In this document: in pieces, positions 24,590-32,583 of the stretch
How the letters are laid out: every line of letters begins with the position of its first letter
How positions within the stretch are numbered: position 1 is the stretch's first letter
NCBI RefSeq assembly: GCF_900220965.1
Contig: NZ_OBQC01000017.1
Coordinates: 1-64,000, forward strand
Direction: 5' to 3'
DNA length: 64,000 nucleotides
Origin: Ureibacillus acetophenoni
Lineage (GTDB): Bacteria; Bacillota; Bacilli; Bacillales_A; Planococcaceae
Translations under genes and position numbers: made by a program
The notes under the pieces: model-generated
Told to the model about the DNA's origin: nothing
Databases searched by the model: none
Seen by the model: the letters and a program-made list of their open reading frames with translations, nothing else

Positions 24590-24648
24590 TTGACTAACTA
24601 GGGCGTTGATCTAAGAAGGATTAATGTCCTTTTTTGTTGAAGTGATTG
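24590..24648 (+). repeat. TP element
   Basis: TGACTAACTAGGGCG, hairpin GGCGTTGATC / GGATTAATGTCC, TTTTTTGTTGAAGTG. The right end is missing; the next start is 20 bases on. Confidence 0.7.
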
Positions 24649-24667
24649 TAAAGAGAAGGTGATTAAA

Positions 24668-25544
24668 TTGAAGATAACGATTAAGAAATATGAGAGCAAA
24701 GATGAAGGTAAGTTTATAAATTTAATAAGTCTATGTCATGAAGATGAGTATTTAATAAATATTGTTAATAGTCCAAAGTTGAAATTTGCATACTCTGCTT
24801 TTTTTGAAAATGAATTAATAGGTATTATATTCGGATGGACAAGTAGTTTTCATCCTTACTGTACATATTTCAGGATTTTATAGAGGGATTAGAATCGAAG
24901 GAAAATTGTTAGCTGAAGTTGAAAAAATGGAGACCATAAATCTTCCTCTCCAAACTTCTATTTGGGAAACTTCGGTTAACTTAAAAAAGTTTTATGAGGA
25001 CAATGGTTTTATTGAAATTCGAAGAACCTATATGCCGCTGTTAAAGGTATCTGATGCTAAGAAAGTATTATCTAATACTAGCAATAATGTTGCAATAAAA
25101 TCTTTAAAAGAAGTTATGTCTAATGATTTGTTAGTTGAAAGTCTAACGCATAATGTGAAAAGAAACTATGAAAATACACACCTAGTAAATCCAGTAGCAA
25201 CAATGGGAATAGATGAATGGAAGGATTTGATTTTTGCAGATGATCTAGTACTCAGTGGAAGTTACGTTTATTTGGATAACGATGAAAAGCAGATTTTAGC
25301 ATATTCTTTTTTACATGATTCAGAAAAAGAAAGTACCTTAGAATTAGGTTGGTGTGGCACAGCAGGAAGTGAAAATATTGAGTTGATTCCGCAATTAGTA
25401 TATCAACAAATAAGATATGCATATAAACATGATATTCAATTTATTTTGGGAGAATTCGATACAACTGACAAATATGGTATGGAGGTTCTAAATTACTTAC
25501 TATTTGCTCCATGTCCAACTTGGATTACTTATCAAAAGAAGTAA
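24668..25544 (+). pseudogene. Long GNAT-type protein, frameshifted
   Basis: The frame from 24668 (TTG after AAGGTGAT) runs KITIKKYESKDEGKFI to FGWTSSFHPYC and stops at 24883. The +1 frame continues the same protein as TVHISGFYRGIRIEGKLLAEVE and on to 25544, with SIWETSVNLKKFYEDNGFIEIRRTY typical of a GNAT end, then a second domain of about 150 residues. The join lies between about 24850 and 24880. One base lost or gained would restore a gene of about 290 codons. It may be a mutation or a sequencing error. Confidence 0.7.
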
Positions 25545-25614
25545 AACAATAAGGGATTTGATCTGTTACGGGGCAATTAGTATATTAAGAAATGCAGAAT
25601 ATTGGGGTGAATAT

Positions 25615-26034
25615 ATGAATATAGAAATCCATACTGATTTTAATAATGCAGATGTCGATGAAATGAAAGAAGTTTATGTGTCAGTTGGGTGGAAGAAGCA
25701 TACAAATGAGATTATTCAACAAGTATTCGAAGCGAGTAATGTCATAGCGATACTAAAAATAGATGGTAGAATTGTAGGTTTCGGTAGAGGAATGACAGAT
25801 GGTATTTTTAATGCTGCAATTTATGATGTAGTGGTACATAAGGATTTCCAAGGGCAAGGAATAGCGAAAAAGATTATGGAGTTTTTGCTTGAGAAACTAA
25901 GCAATGTTTCTTGTGTTCATTTAATATCAACAACTGGTAACGAAAGATTTTATAGTAAACTAGGATTTAAACAATTGAAAACTGGTATGGCAAGGTATTT
26001 AAATCAGAGTCTAAGTGATGAGTATTTAGAGTGA
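25615..26034 (+). CDS. GNAT family N-acetyltransferase
   Basis: A compact 139-residue GNAT. IYDVVVHKDFQGQGIAKKIM is the acetyl-CoA-binding segment and RFYSKLGFKQLKTGM the C-terminal signature. MKEVYVSVGW near the start places it with the small YjcF/YesJ-like GNATs. The substrate is unknown. TGGGGTGA precedes the ATG; a longer frame from 25504 only reads back over the previous gene. Confidence 0.85.
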   Translation: MNIEIHTDFNNADVDEMKEVYVSVGWKKHTNEIIQQVFEASNVIAILKIDGRIVGFGRGMTDGIFNAAIYDVVVHKDFQGQGIAKKIMEFLLEKLSNVSCVHLISTTGNERFYSKLGFKQLKTGMARYLNQSLSDEYLE

Positions 26035-26091
26035 TGCACTTTATGTTGAAGATATTGAATTAACAAGGTAGTTAATTGGAGGGGAAACAAA

Positions 26092-26403
26092 ATGGATTTC
26101 TCTGAAATAATTATGATTATGCTTGTTTATGGCGGTCTTTTTTTATATGCATTACAAATGGTTTCTTCTAAAAACAAAATGGTAGGTTTTGTAAAATCAG
26201 CAATCCTAATAATTTTGTTTGGTTTTATTTCTACTACGATCTGGCTAACTTATAAAGCAGAAGAATACCATATCAATAACCATAGCGGATATGAACCAAT
26301 TAGTTTTACACATCATGCAATTCTTATGATAGTTGGTTTAAGCATTTATAGTGTAGTTTTGTTTTCGTTAAGTATTCTTTTGAAAAAGAGTAGGTATTCT
26401 TAA
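26092..26403 (+). CDS. Small three-span membrane protein
   Basis: A 103-residue protein with spans at about 6-23, 33-52 and 78-97 and a His-rich external loop (EEYHINNHSGYEPISFTHH). GGAGGGGAAAC precedes the ATG. No family is recognised. A degenerate TP right end (26041-26080) lies directly upstream. Confidence 0.6.
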   Translation: MDFSEIIMIMLVYGGLFLYALQMVSSKNKMVGFVKSAILIILFGFISTTIWLTYKAEEYHINNHSGYEPISFTHHAILMIVGLSIYSVVLFSLSILLKKSRYS

Positions 26404-26458
26404 AGTATACGAAAAACTAATTCTTTATAAGAATGATAGAAAGTCTTAAATAATAATA

Positions 26459-26517
26459 TTCAACTAACTAGGGTGTTAATCCAAGAAGGATTAATGCCTT
26501 TTCTTATTGAAGTAAAC
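26459..26517 (+). repeat. TP element
   Basis: TTCAACTAACTAGGG, hairpin TGTTAATCC / GGATTAATGCC, TTTTCTTATTGAAGTAA. TTGAAG is 17 bases from TAAATT. The expected right end is replaced by debris of another gene. Confidence 0.75.
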
Positions 26518-26545
26518 CTACAATGGAGTTAAATTCTGTAAAAAG

Positions 26546-26590
26546 GGCGCTACGATTTTAGAACAATGGCATAAACAAATACACATAGAA
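26546..26590 (+). pseudogene. Remnant of DUF2785 gene 3' end
   Basis: The frame reads TILEQWHKQIHIE, matching the end MILEQWHKRMYR of the protein at 20614, and the DNA keeps GATTTTAGAACAATGGCATA. Only about 40 bases survive, between a TP element and the next gene. Confidence 0.7.
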
Positions 26591-26616
26591 TATGTTTTCT
26601 ACAAGGAGGTTTTTCC

Positions 26617-27060
26617 GTGAAAAAAGTAATTTTGATTTTATTAGGATTTATTCCGTTACCTATAGGGTTTTTAATGAATTCATGGTTGATGGAAAATCAA
26701 GATAGTATATTACCGTTTCTATATATAGGAATACTCTTTCTTGCATTCTGGGCATTGCTTGGATTCATCACTTGTAAGTCTGAAAAGACACCATATCATT
26801 CGGCACTCTTTATTCATACACCTGCAATAATCGCATTTTTATTATTATCTTATCAAGATAGGGTGTTAGAACAAATTTGGCCCAATATGATTGGAATCGC
26901 TACCCAAAATTTTTACTTACCTTTGATTAACCTTTCTAGCATTATTATTGGTGGAGGATTATATGTTGAGATGTGGTTAGCAAGCGGAATCGCTTTTTTA
27001 CTAATGTATGGTTCATATTATTTAGGGTGTTATTTGAATATGATCCTTAGCAAACAGTGA
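26617..27060 (+). CDS. Integral membrane protein
   Basis: A 147-residue protein with four predicted spans (about 4-22, 33-55, 66-84 and 118-140). GTG start after AAGGAGG. The sequence is not recognised. It is followed by a lipoprotein gene after 55 bases with no TP element between, so the two may be one operon. Confidence 0.7.
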   Translation: MKKVILILLGFIPLPIGFLMNSWLMENQDSILPFLYIGILFLAFWALLGFITCKSEKTPYHSALFIHTPAIIAFLLLSYQDRVLEQIWPNMIGIATQNFYLPLINLSSIIIGGGLYVEMWLASGIAFLLMYGSYYLGCYLNMILSKQ

Positions 27061-27115
27061 AGTGTGTCTAGCATGACAGTTTAATTGAATAGAAGAAGAC
27101 AGAAAGGTTGAAGGA

Positions 27116-27871
27116 TTGAAGAAAATTTACTTTTTCATCTTTTGTTGTAGTCTGCTTTTGATCGGTTTGTCTGCTTGTCAGGTGGATAGAGGTGAAATAA
27201 AAGGTGTTTTTATTGAAAGTTCCTCAGTTGAATTTGGCTCATTACAAGATCCTGATGATAGGGCATTACATTTCCGTGTGCAAATTAGTGACTATGGCAA
27301 TGATCCAGAACTTGAATATAAAGTTAGATTCCTTATTCAGGATCCGTACATTAGTGACCTAATTGGGGAGGGGAAAATTGAAAATAATGTGCCCTATAAA
27401 ACACAACCGTTGCCTAATGATGGGGAAGTGGGAATGGTTATAGGGAGTTCAAGGGAAATCATAAAAGAATTTGATATAGATGAAATCAGAAAATCAATAG
27501 AAAACGAAAAAGCAGTAATTGTCGAACTCTATCATCTTGATAAAACAATTGATAGAGAAGAAATTACGATTTTTAAAGCAAACATAGAGCCGTTGGTAAA
27601 GATTAATCCAAATTCAAGAATAGAAAACATTAATTTAAACGAAACAAATAAGATATCCATCTTTAGAAGAGTAGTCAGTGATTCAACAAAACAGCAAAGT
27701 ATTTCTTATATTATTCAACCCAAATATACTTTCAAGCTTGATAATGAATCATATTTTCTTTGGATTACTGAAGATGAAGGGTACATTATGAACATAAAAG
27801 ACACTTTTGCAATTTACAAACTTTCGAAAAGTTCGCTAAAAGAAGTGAAAGAAGTAATTCAAGAAGATTAA
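27116..27871 (+). CDS. Putative lipoprotein, unknown function
   Basis: A 251-residue lipoprotein with LIGLSAC (Cys at residue 21). TTG start after AAAGGTTGAAGG. The mature domain is acidic and mostly strands, with HFRVQISDYGNDPELEYKVRFLIQD suggesting an Ig-like fold; a second domain after about residue 165 (FRRVVSDSTKQQSISYIIQPKYTFK, shortened here to its key FRRVVSDS and SYIIQPKYTF) follows. No family is recognised. It is ended by its own terminator. Confidence 0.65.
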   Translation: MKKIYFFIFCCSLLLIGLSACQVDRGEIKGVFIESSSVEFGSLQDPDDRALHFRVQISDYGNDPELEYKVRFLIQDPYISDLIGEGKIENNVPYKTQPLPNDGEVGMVIGSSREIIKEFDIDEIRKSIENEKAVIVELYHLDKTIDREEITIFKANIEPLVKINPNSRIENINLNETNKISIFRRVVSDSTKQQSISYIIQPKYTFKLDNESYFLWITEDEGYIMNIKDTFAIYKLSKSSLKEVKEVIQED

Positions 27872-27873
27872 CA

Positions 27874-27908
27874 AGGGCAATCTACTATAACACGGATTGC
27901 CCTTTGCT
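27874..27908 (+). terminator. Rho-independent terminator
   Basis: AGGGCAATC pairs with GATTGCCCT, followed by TTGCTTTTT. Confidence 0.75.
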
Positions 27909-27918
27909 TTTTGAAATG

Positions 27919-27998
27919 AATAACTAACGGAGGGGTATTTCCAACAAGGATTTACTCCTTTTCTGAACAGGGAAGTAATGTTTGAAAGGGGTAAAAAC
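27919..27998 (+). repeat. TP element, variant type
   Basis: ATAACTAACGGAGGGG, hairpin GTATTTCC / GGATTTACTCC, TTTTCTGAACAGGGAAG and TTTGAAAGGGGTAAAAAC. The right part is almost identical to that of the copy at 29813. Confidence 0.7.
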
Positions 27999-28036
27999 AT
28001 GGGATACATACAAGAGTTAAGGAAAATTGTTGGCCA
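27999..28036 (+). pseudogene. Nudix hydrolase 5' remnant, copy 1
   Basis: ATG after AAAGGGG, encoding MGYIQELRKIVGH, the usual start of a Firmicutes Nudix hydrolase. It breaks off after 13 codons into GNAT-derived sequence. An equivalent remnant starts at 29914. Confidence 0.65.
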
Positions 28037-28323
28037 TGTGGCAACCAAATCACAATATTACTGAGATTGGTTATGTTTCTATCTAAAGAGTATTGGGGAA
28101 TGGGTTTAACTACTGAAGCGGTAAAGGGAAATAATAAGATTTGGTTTTAATGAAATGGATTTAGTTCCCATTCAAGCGAGATGTTTTGTAGAAAATATTG
28201 GTTCATACAGCGTAATGGAAAAGTAGAGAATGCAATTTGAAGGGATTATTAGAAAAGGGATGTTTGTTAAAGGAAAACATCAAGATTTAAAAATGTATTC
28301 TATATTAAGAGAAGATTTTAATT
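28037..28323 (+). pseudogene. Decayed C-terminal half of a RimL-type GNAT gene
   Basis: Aligned by eye to 24274-24561, the DNA is close to identical over about 290 bases: GTGGCAACCAAATCA, AAAGAGTATTGGGGAA, GTTTAACTAC and AAAGGAAAACATCAAGA are all kept. In-frame stops (TAA after TTTCTATC, TAG in AAAAGTAGAG) and indels abolish coding. It is fused to a Nudix gene start, so it arose by duplication plus deletion. Confidence 0.85.
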
Positions 28324-28428
28324 AACACTTAGGCGCGTATTCTTTGGTAGGCATTACATAAGGCATTAAGTCGGGGCTGTTAATTTAATAAGAGTAAAGA
28401 ACTAACTGATATAATACATATAAAAAAA

Positions 28429-28454
28429 CAGACAGAATGAGATAATTCTGTCTG
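28429..28454 (-). terminator. Terminator of MBL-fold gene
   Basis: CAGACAGAAT pairs with ATTCTGTCTG and, read on the minus strand, is followed by seven T residues. Confidence 0.8.
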
Positions 28455-28463
28455 ACTTTAGCT

Positions 28464-29243
28464 TTAAAATGAATATGATTCGCCATCATTTGGTACTAAC
28501 ACATTAGACGTAATTTTTTTTTCTTTAATAAAGTTCTTTAATTCTTCCCTTGATAATGTCCAATGATTTACAGCTTCCATGTGGACAGCAATGACTTTCG
28601 CCTCTGGTGCAGCCTTAACTACCTCATTGACATCATCTTTCCCCATTACAAGAGAACCACCCACTAGGAATTGATTATCACCAGCATTAACAACAATGAT
28701 TTCTGGTTTATGTGTTTCAATAACTTCTTGTACCGCATCATACCAAACTGTATCGCCAGCAACGTATAATGTTTTCTCATTTACATGCTTAAAGACAACA
28801 CCACAAGTGTGACCAGCATGCTCTAAGATTTCTCCTCTGCCATGCTCGGCTTTTGTTTTAATTAATTGAATCCCTTCATAAATTGTATCCTCTTGTAACA
28901 CTACTACATTTCGAAAACCAGTGTTTCTGATTACTGTTGCATCTTCTTCATTTTGTGCAAATAATTTGATGTCTTTTGACAATGCTTCAATTGCGGCTTC
29001 ATCCCAGTGGTCAGGATGTAAATGAGTAACAATAACAGCATCAATATTAGATATAATATTGTCAATGCTTGTTGGTAAACTCACTAAAGGATTATTTTGA
29101 TCTTCTCTTGGTGCTGGGGGTAAACCAACACCTGTTCCAAATGGTGGCATAGTTCCTTTTTCTGCTAACATTGGGTCAATCAAAAACTTTTTCCCTGCGT
29201 ATTCAACAACGATTGTTGCATTACGAATGTGGTGTATATTCAT
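28464..29243 (-). CDS. MBL-fold metallo-hydrolase, UlaG-like
   Basis: A 259-residue cytoplasmic enzyme. The metal site is VTHLHPDHWDEAA (H-x-H-x-D-H), with further ligands in HAGHTCG, VAGDTVW and AVHMEAVNHW. It resembles the UPF0173/UlaG-type beta-lactamase-fold hydrolases that act on phosphodiesters or lactones; the substrate is unknown. AAGGAG precedes the ATG. It is divergent from an Lrp-type regulator, which is the obvious candidate for its control. Confidence 0.88.
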   Translation of the reverse strand: MNIHHIRNATIVVEYAGKKFLIDPMLAEKGTMPPFGTGVGLPPAPREDQNNPLVSLPTSIDNIISNIDAVIVTHLHPDHWDEAAIEALSKDIKLFAQNEEDATVIRNTGFRNVVVLQEDTIYEGIQLIKTKAEHGRGEILEHAGHTCGVVFKHVNEKTLYVAGDTVWYDAVQEVIETHKPEIIVVNAGDNQFLVGGSLVMGKDDVNEVVKAAPEAKVIAVHMEAVNHWTLSREELKNFIKEKKITSNVLVPNDGESYSF

Positions 29244-29285
29244 CTATATAAACTCCTTTTTTTACGATTTACTTTGAACAATGTA

Positions 29286-29323
29286 TAGTCTAAACTATGA
29301 CCTCCAGTGGAATACATAGACTA
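29286..29323. promoter_or_regulatory. Inverted repeat in divergent promoter region
   Basis: TAGTCTA (29286-29292) and TAGACTA (29317-29323), about three helical turns apart between centres, between the divergent MBL and Lrp-type genes. This spacing would suit a dimeric or wrapped regulator such as an Lrp protein. Binding is inferred. Confidence 0.5.
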
Positions 29324-29371
29324 AATAAAGTTTTTTGACCGTTTGACTTTAATAATGAAAGGAGTTAGCGA

Positions 29372-29782
29372 ATGCTAGATCATACAGACATGAAAATCAT
29401 AGAAGAACTCTCTAAGAACAGTCGAATTACAATGAAAGAATTGGGAAAGATAGTTCATTTAACAGGTCCAGCTACATCAGCTAGAGTTGCAAAATTAGAA
29501 GAAAGTGGAGTTATTGAAGGTTATACCATTAATGTAAATCAAGAAAAATTAGGATATCATATACATGCTTTTATTACCATTATTACAGAAAGCATATTTC
29601 ATCAGCCATATCTGTCATTCATCAAAACACAAGAGAAGTATCTAGTAAATAACTTTAAAATCAGTGGAGATGGTTGTTACATTCTTGAATGTCAATTTCC
29701 ATCCACTGAAGTAATGAATCAATTTCTAGAAGAATTAAACGTGCATGCAAACTATAAATTATCCATTGTTATTGATAAATAG
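29372..29782 (+). CDS. Lrp/AsnC family regulator
   Basis: A 136-residue regulator. The N-terminal helix-turn-helix is visible in LDHTDMKIIEELSKNSRITM and LGKIVHLTGPATSARVAKLEESGVI, followed by the RAM ligand/oligomer domain (YTINVNQEKLGY to the end). It is slightly shorter than typical family members of 140-165. It is divergently arranged with the MBL hydrolase, a common local-regulator layout. AAAGGAG precedes the ATG. Confidence 0.88.
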   Translation: MLDHTDMKIIEELSKNSRITMKELGKIVHLTGPATSARVAKLEESGVIEGYTINVNQEKLGYHIHAFITIITESIFHQPYLSFIKTQEKYLVNNFKISGDGCYILECQFPSTEVMNQFLEELNVHANYKLSIVIDK

Positions 29783-29812
29783 TAATTGAATACAATGCAA
29801 AGTATGTCAATA

Positions 29813-29902
29813 TATTTGCTTAAACTAAAGAGGTGTTGATCAACAAGGATTTACGCCTTTTCTGTTGAAGTTAATGTACTAACAGGGAAGTAATGTTTGA
29901 AA
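29813..29902 (+). repeat. TP element, variant type
   Basis: TTAAACTAAAGAGG, hairpin GTGTTGATC / GGATTTACGCC, TTTTCTGTTGAAG, TACTAACAGGGAAG and TTTGAAAGGGG. Shares its right end with the copy at 27919. Confidence 0.7.
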
Positions 29903-29913
29903 GGGGTAAAAAC

Positions 29914-29967
29914 ATGGGATACATACAAGAGTTAAGGGAAATTGTTGGCCATAGACCAATGATATGA
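29914..29967 (+). pseudogene. Nudix hydrolase 5' remnant, copy 2
   Basis: ATG after AAAGGGG, encoding MGYIQELREIVGHRPMI then TGA. A shifted frame continues as FVGSVTIL, resembling the next residues of a Nudix protein. The body is gone; 29968-30120 contains another short frame, MILDEFLAKHYSKEKITKG, of unknown origin. Confidence 0.65.
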
Positions 29968-30120
29968 TATTTGTAGGTTCGGTAACAATTTTGATAATTT
30001 GGGTTTTCTTCTATCCTCATGAACTGCCTTAAAAGTCATAGGATGATTTTAGATGAATTTTTAGCGAAACACTATTCAAAAGAAAAGATAACAAAGGGTT
30101 AATGTCAAAGGGGTGTCTTT

Positions 30121-30663
30121 ATGTTTTCGTTCAAAGTTGATGAGGAAATATCAATAGAATTATTACAGCAAAATAATAAGGAAGAGTTATATGAACTAAT
30201 CGATACAAATCGTGAACATCTTAGAAAGTGGTTACTATGGGTGGATAAAAGAAAATCAGCTGAGGATTTTGAATCGATAATTCCTATTTGGATTAAGAAA
30301 TATGCAGACAATGATGGTTTTGATGCAGGTATTAGATATAAAGGGAAGTTAGTAGGTATGATAGGGCTTCATTTTATAGATTGGAAAAACAGTACAACCA
30401 ATATTGGTTATTTTCTGTCAGAAGCATATCAAGGTAAAGGTATTATTACAAGATCTGTAACAGCATTGCTAAACTATTTATTTGAAACTTTGAATATTAA
30501 TAGAGTAGAAATTCAATGTGCAGCAAGCAATCAAAAAAGTAGAGCAATTCCCGAAAGATTAGGCTTTGTTAAAGAAGGTATTAAAAGAGATGGCCAATGG
30601 TTATATGACCATTACGAAGATGTAGTTACATATAGTTTATTATCTAGGGAATGGAATAAATAG
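30121..30663 (+). CDS. GNAT acetyltransferase, YdaF/RimL type
   Basis: A 180-residue GNAT. LIDTNREHLRKWLLWVDKRKSAEDF matches the YdaF subfamily; NIGYFLSEAYQGKGIITRS has the acetyl-CoA loop; IQCAASNQKSRAIPERLGFVKEG (key residues IQCAASNQKS) is the C-terminal part. YdaF-like enzymes acetylate N-terminal Ser or Ala of ribosomal proteins, so a similar role is possible. AAAGGGGTG precedes the ATG. Confidence 0.87.
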   Translation: MFSFKVDEEISIELLQQNNKEELYELIDTNREHLRKWLLWVDKRKSAEDFESIIPIWIKKYADNDGFDAGIRYKGKLVGMIGLHFIDWKNSTTNIGYFLSEAYQGKGIITRSVTALLNYLFETLNINRVEIQCAASNQKSRAIPERLGFVKEGIKRDGQWLYDHYEDVVTYSLLSREWNK

Positions 30664-30725
30664 GCTGTGTTAATCCAATGATTAATGCACTAACGGGTCA
30701 ATTAGTACAATATTGGAGGGGACCT

Positions 30726-31352
30726 ATGGAAAAAGTAATAGGTAAGGTTACATGCTTTATTACTAGAGAAATAGATAACAAATTAGAACTACTTTTAATT
30801 CAACATCCTAGTGCCGGTATTCAAATACCAGCAGGTACAGTAGAAATAAATGAGGAATATGATAAAGCAGCAATTAGAGAAGCAATTGAAGAAACAGGTC
30901 TTAGAGAATTTGTTTCTTGTAAAGTTATTGGTAGCCAAGAACAATACTTAGAAGGTAAGTACATCATTTTTGAAAATGCAAAAGTATATTCAAAACCAGA
31001 CAAGTCTAGTTTCCACTGCGCGGAAATTAGAAGAGGAATTACTGTTATTCATGAACGAAGACAGGGGGAATTTCTACAAATTTCCTATAAAGAGGGAGAT
31101 AAATATCCTGAGCCGAACTATATATCTTATCAGATAACTGGTTGGGTAGAACAATCAAAATTAGCATCCAAAGTTACCAGACAATTTTATCATCTACGAT
31201 CAAACAGTGAGTCAAATGAATGGGAAATTGAAACAGATAATCACAAGTTTAAATTATTTTGGTCCACATTAGAAAACTTACCAGAAATAGTTTCCCCACA
31301 AAATGAATGGCTTGATTACTTTTTAAAAGAAAATATTTACTTTCAAAGATAA
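30726..31352 (+). CDS. Nudix hydrolase
   Basis: A 208-residue hydrolase. The Nudix box begins at the Gly in AGTVEINEEYDKAAIREAIE and continues ETGL, fitting G-x5-E-x7-REUxEExGU. It cleaves a nucleoside diphosphate linked to another moiety; the substrate is unknown. It is longer than minimal Nudix proteins, with an extra C-terminal domain of about 90 residues. The ATG at 30726 has GGAGGGG upstream. The upstream 16 codons of an extended frame come from degenerate TP sequence. Confidence 0.87.
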   Translation: MEKVIGKVTCFITREIDNKLELLLIQHPSAGIQIPAGTVEINEEYDKAAIREAIEETGLREFVSCKVIGSQEQYLEGKYIIFENAKVYSKPDKSSFHCAEIRRGITVIHERRQGEFLQISYKEGDKYPEPNYISYQITGWVEQSKLASKVTRQFYHLRSNSESNEWEIETDNHKFKLFWSTLENLPEIVSPQNEWLDYFLKENIYFQR

Positions 31353-31428
31353 AATAATATCACAGGAAATCACTGGCAGGGAAATCAAATTGTAATGGGT
31401 ATCAATAAGAATAACAGGAGTGAATAAG

Positions 31429-32094
31429 GTGAAACAGGAAGTTTGGGAAAAAGAATATCGAAATGTGGATAACTTGTGGGGATTTACTCCAAACAATATA
31501 TTGCTAAAATATATTGACCTTGTTCCTAAAGGTGGAAAGGTATTAGATGTTGGTATTGGGGAAGGTAGAAATGCCCTCTTTTTTGCTAAGCAAGGGTTTG
31601 TGGTACAAGGTATAGATATATCTGAGACTGCAATAAATAGGTGTCTGGATCTTTCAAAAGAACACAATCTTAAAATCGTTGCGAAAGTTGATGACATTAG
31701 AAACTATGAAGTAAAGAAAGACCAATACTCATTAATCATACTTTCTAACGTACTTAATTTTTTCCCAGATCACGAGATTAGTGAAATAATTGCCAAACTA
31801 AAGAATGGGTTAAAAGAAAACGGTTTAATATATATCAATGTATTTGATAATGAAGAACCTAGCTTAACGAAAGCAAAGGAAAGATGTAAGCAGATAGCCG
31901 ATTTCACTTACTACGACGAGAAAAATGAAATGTATCATCATTATTTTACTCAAGATGAGTTAAAAAACTTAGTGGCTGAACATGAAACTATCAGTCTGGT
32001 TAAATCTCGATTTTTAGATATGACTCACGGACAACCACACTATCACAGTACATTAGAGATTCTGTCTAAAAAGACTAATGAATATATACCTTGA
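31429..32094 (+). CDS. SAM-dependent methyltransferase, TehB-like
   Basis: A 221-residue class I methyltransferase. Motif I is VLDVGIGEGRNALFFAKQG, followed by GIDISETAINR, an acidic DDIRNY loop and SLIILSNVLNFFP. It is most like TehB-type small-molecule methyltransferases (tellurite or thiol methylation), but the substrate is not known. I chose the GTG at 31429, eight bases after CAGGAG; the GTG at 31420 overlaps that site. Confidence 0.85.
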   Translation: MKQEVWEKEYRNVDNLWGFTPNNILLKYIDLVPKGGKVLDVGIGEGRNALFFAKQGFVVQGIDISETAINRCLDLSKEHNLKIVAKVDDIRNYEVKKDQYSLIILSNVLNFFPDHEISEIIAKLKNGLKENGLIYINVFDNEEPSLTKAKERCKQIADFTYYDEKNEMYHHYFTQDELKNLVAEHETISLVKSRFLDMTHGQPHYHSTLEILSKKTNEYIP

Positions 32095-32212
32095 TAACGA
32101 GGGGAAGTTAATTGAAAATCGATGTTTACCTTGTGTATCACAAGATAGGAACGGATTGTGGCACGTATGCTAAAATCAAAGATGAATAAGTTATAAAGGA
32201 AGAACGATTTTA

Positions 32213-32395
32213 ATGAAGGTTAAGAACAAAAATTTAATTATGGTTTCAGTAATCATTTTCTCATTTATTGTAATATCCATTGTTGCGAATTATAACTCTC
32301 TTGAAAATGCAAAAGATAGTTGTGTAGAAAATAATAAGACTCCTAGTATTGAACAAGACTTTCTAGCAATTAATTGGGCTGTTTCTTGTGAATAA
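32213..32395 (+). CDS. Small membrane-anchored protein
   Basis: A 60-residue protein with one span (about 8-25) and an outside tail containing two Cys residues (DSCVENNK and WAVSCE), possibly a disulfide. AAAGGAAGAA precedes the ATG. The function is unknown. Confidence 0.55.
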   Translation: MKVKNKNLIMVSVIIFSFIVISIVANYNSLENAKDSCVENNKTPSIEQDFLAINWAVSCE

Positions 32396-32463
32396 TAAAT
32401 AATTATCTAGCGCTTGTCTTTAATGAGAAAGCGACTTTTTGCATAGATAACACAAATAAGATT

Positions 32464-32536
32464 ATTTCACCAACGAGGGTATTTCTCAAGAAGGAGAAAT
32501 GCCTTTTCTTATTGAAGTAAGGGTTAGTTAAAGAGG
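32464..32536 (+). repeat. TP element, full copy
   Basis: TTTCACCAACGAGGG, hairpin TATTTCT / AGAAATGCC, TTTTCTTATTGAAG, GGGTTAGTTAAAGAGG. Left CCAAC and right GTTAG ends pair in part. Confidence 0.75.
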
Positions 32537-32583
32537 TATGACAAAACCAAGTAGAGGGGAAAAGAATAATAACGAGTCAAAAG

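Noticed and set aside
32112-32189. 25-codon frame with TTG start after GAGGGGAAG
   Set aside because: The site is fair but the peptide (MKIDVYLVYHKIGTDCGTYA...) resembles the start of a lost gene and has no further support.
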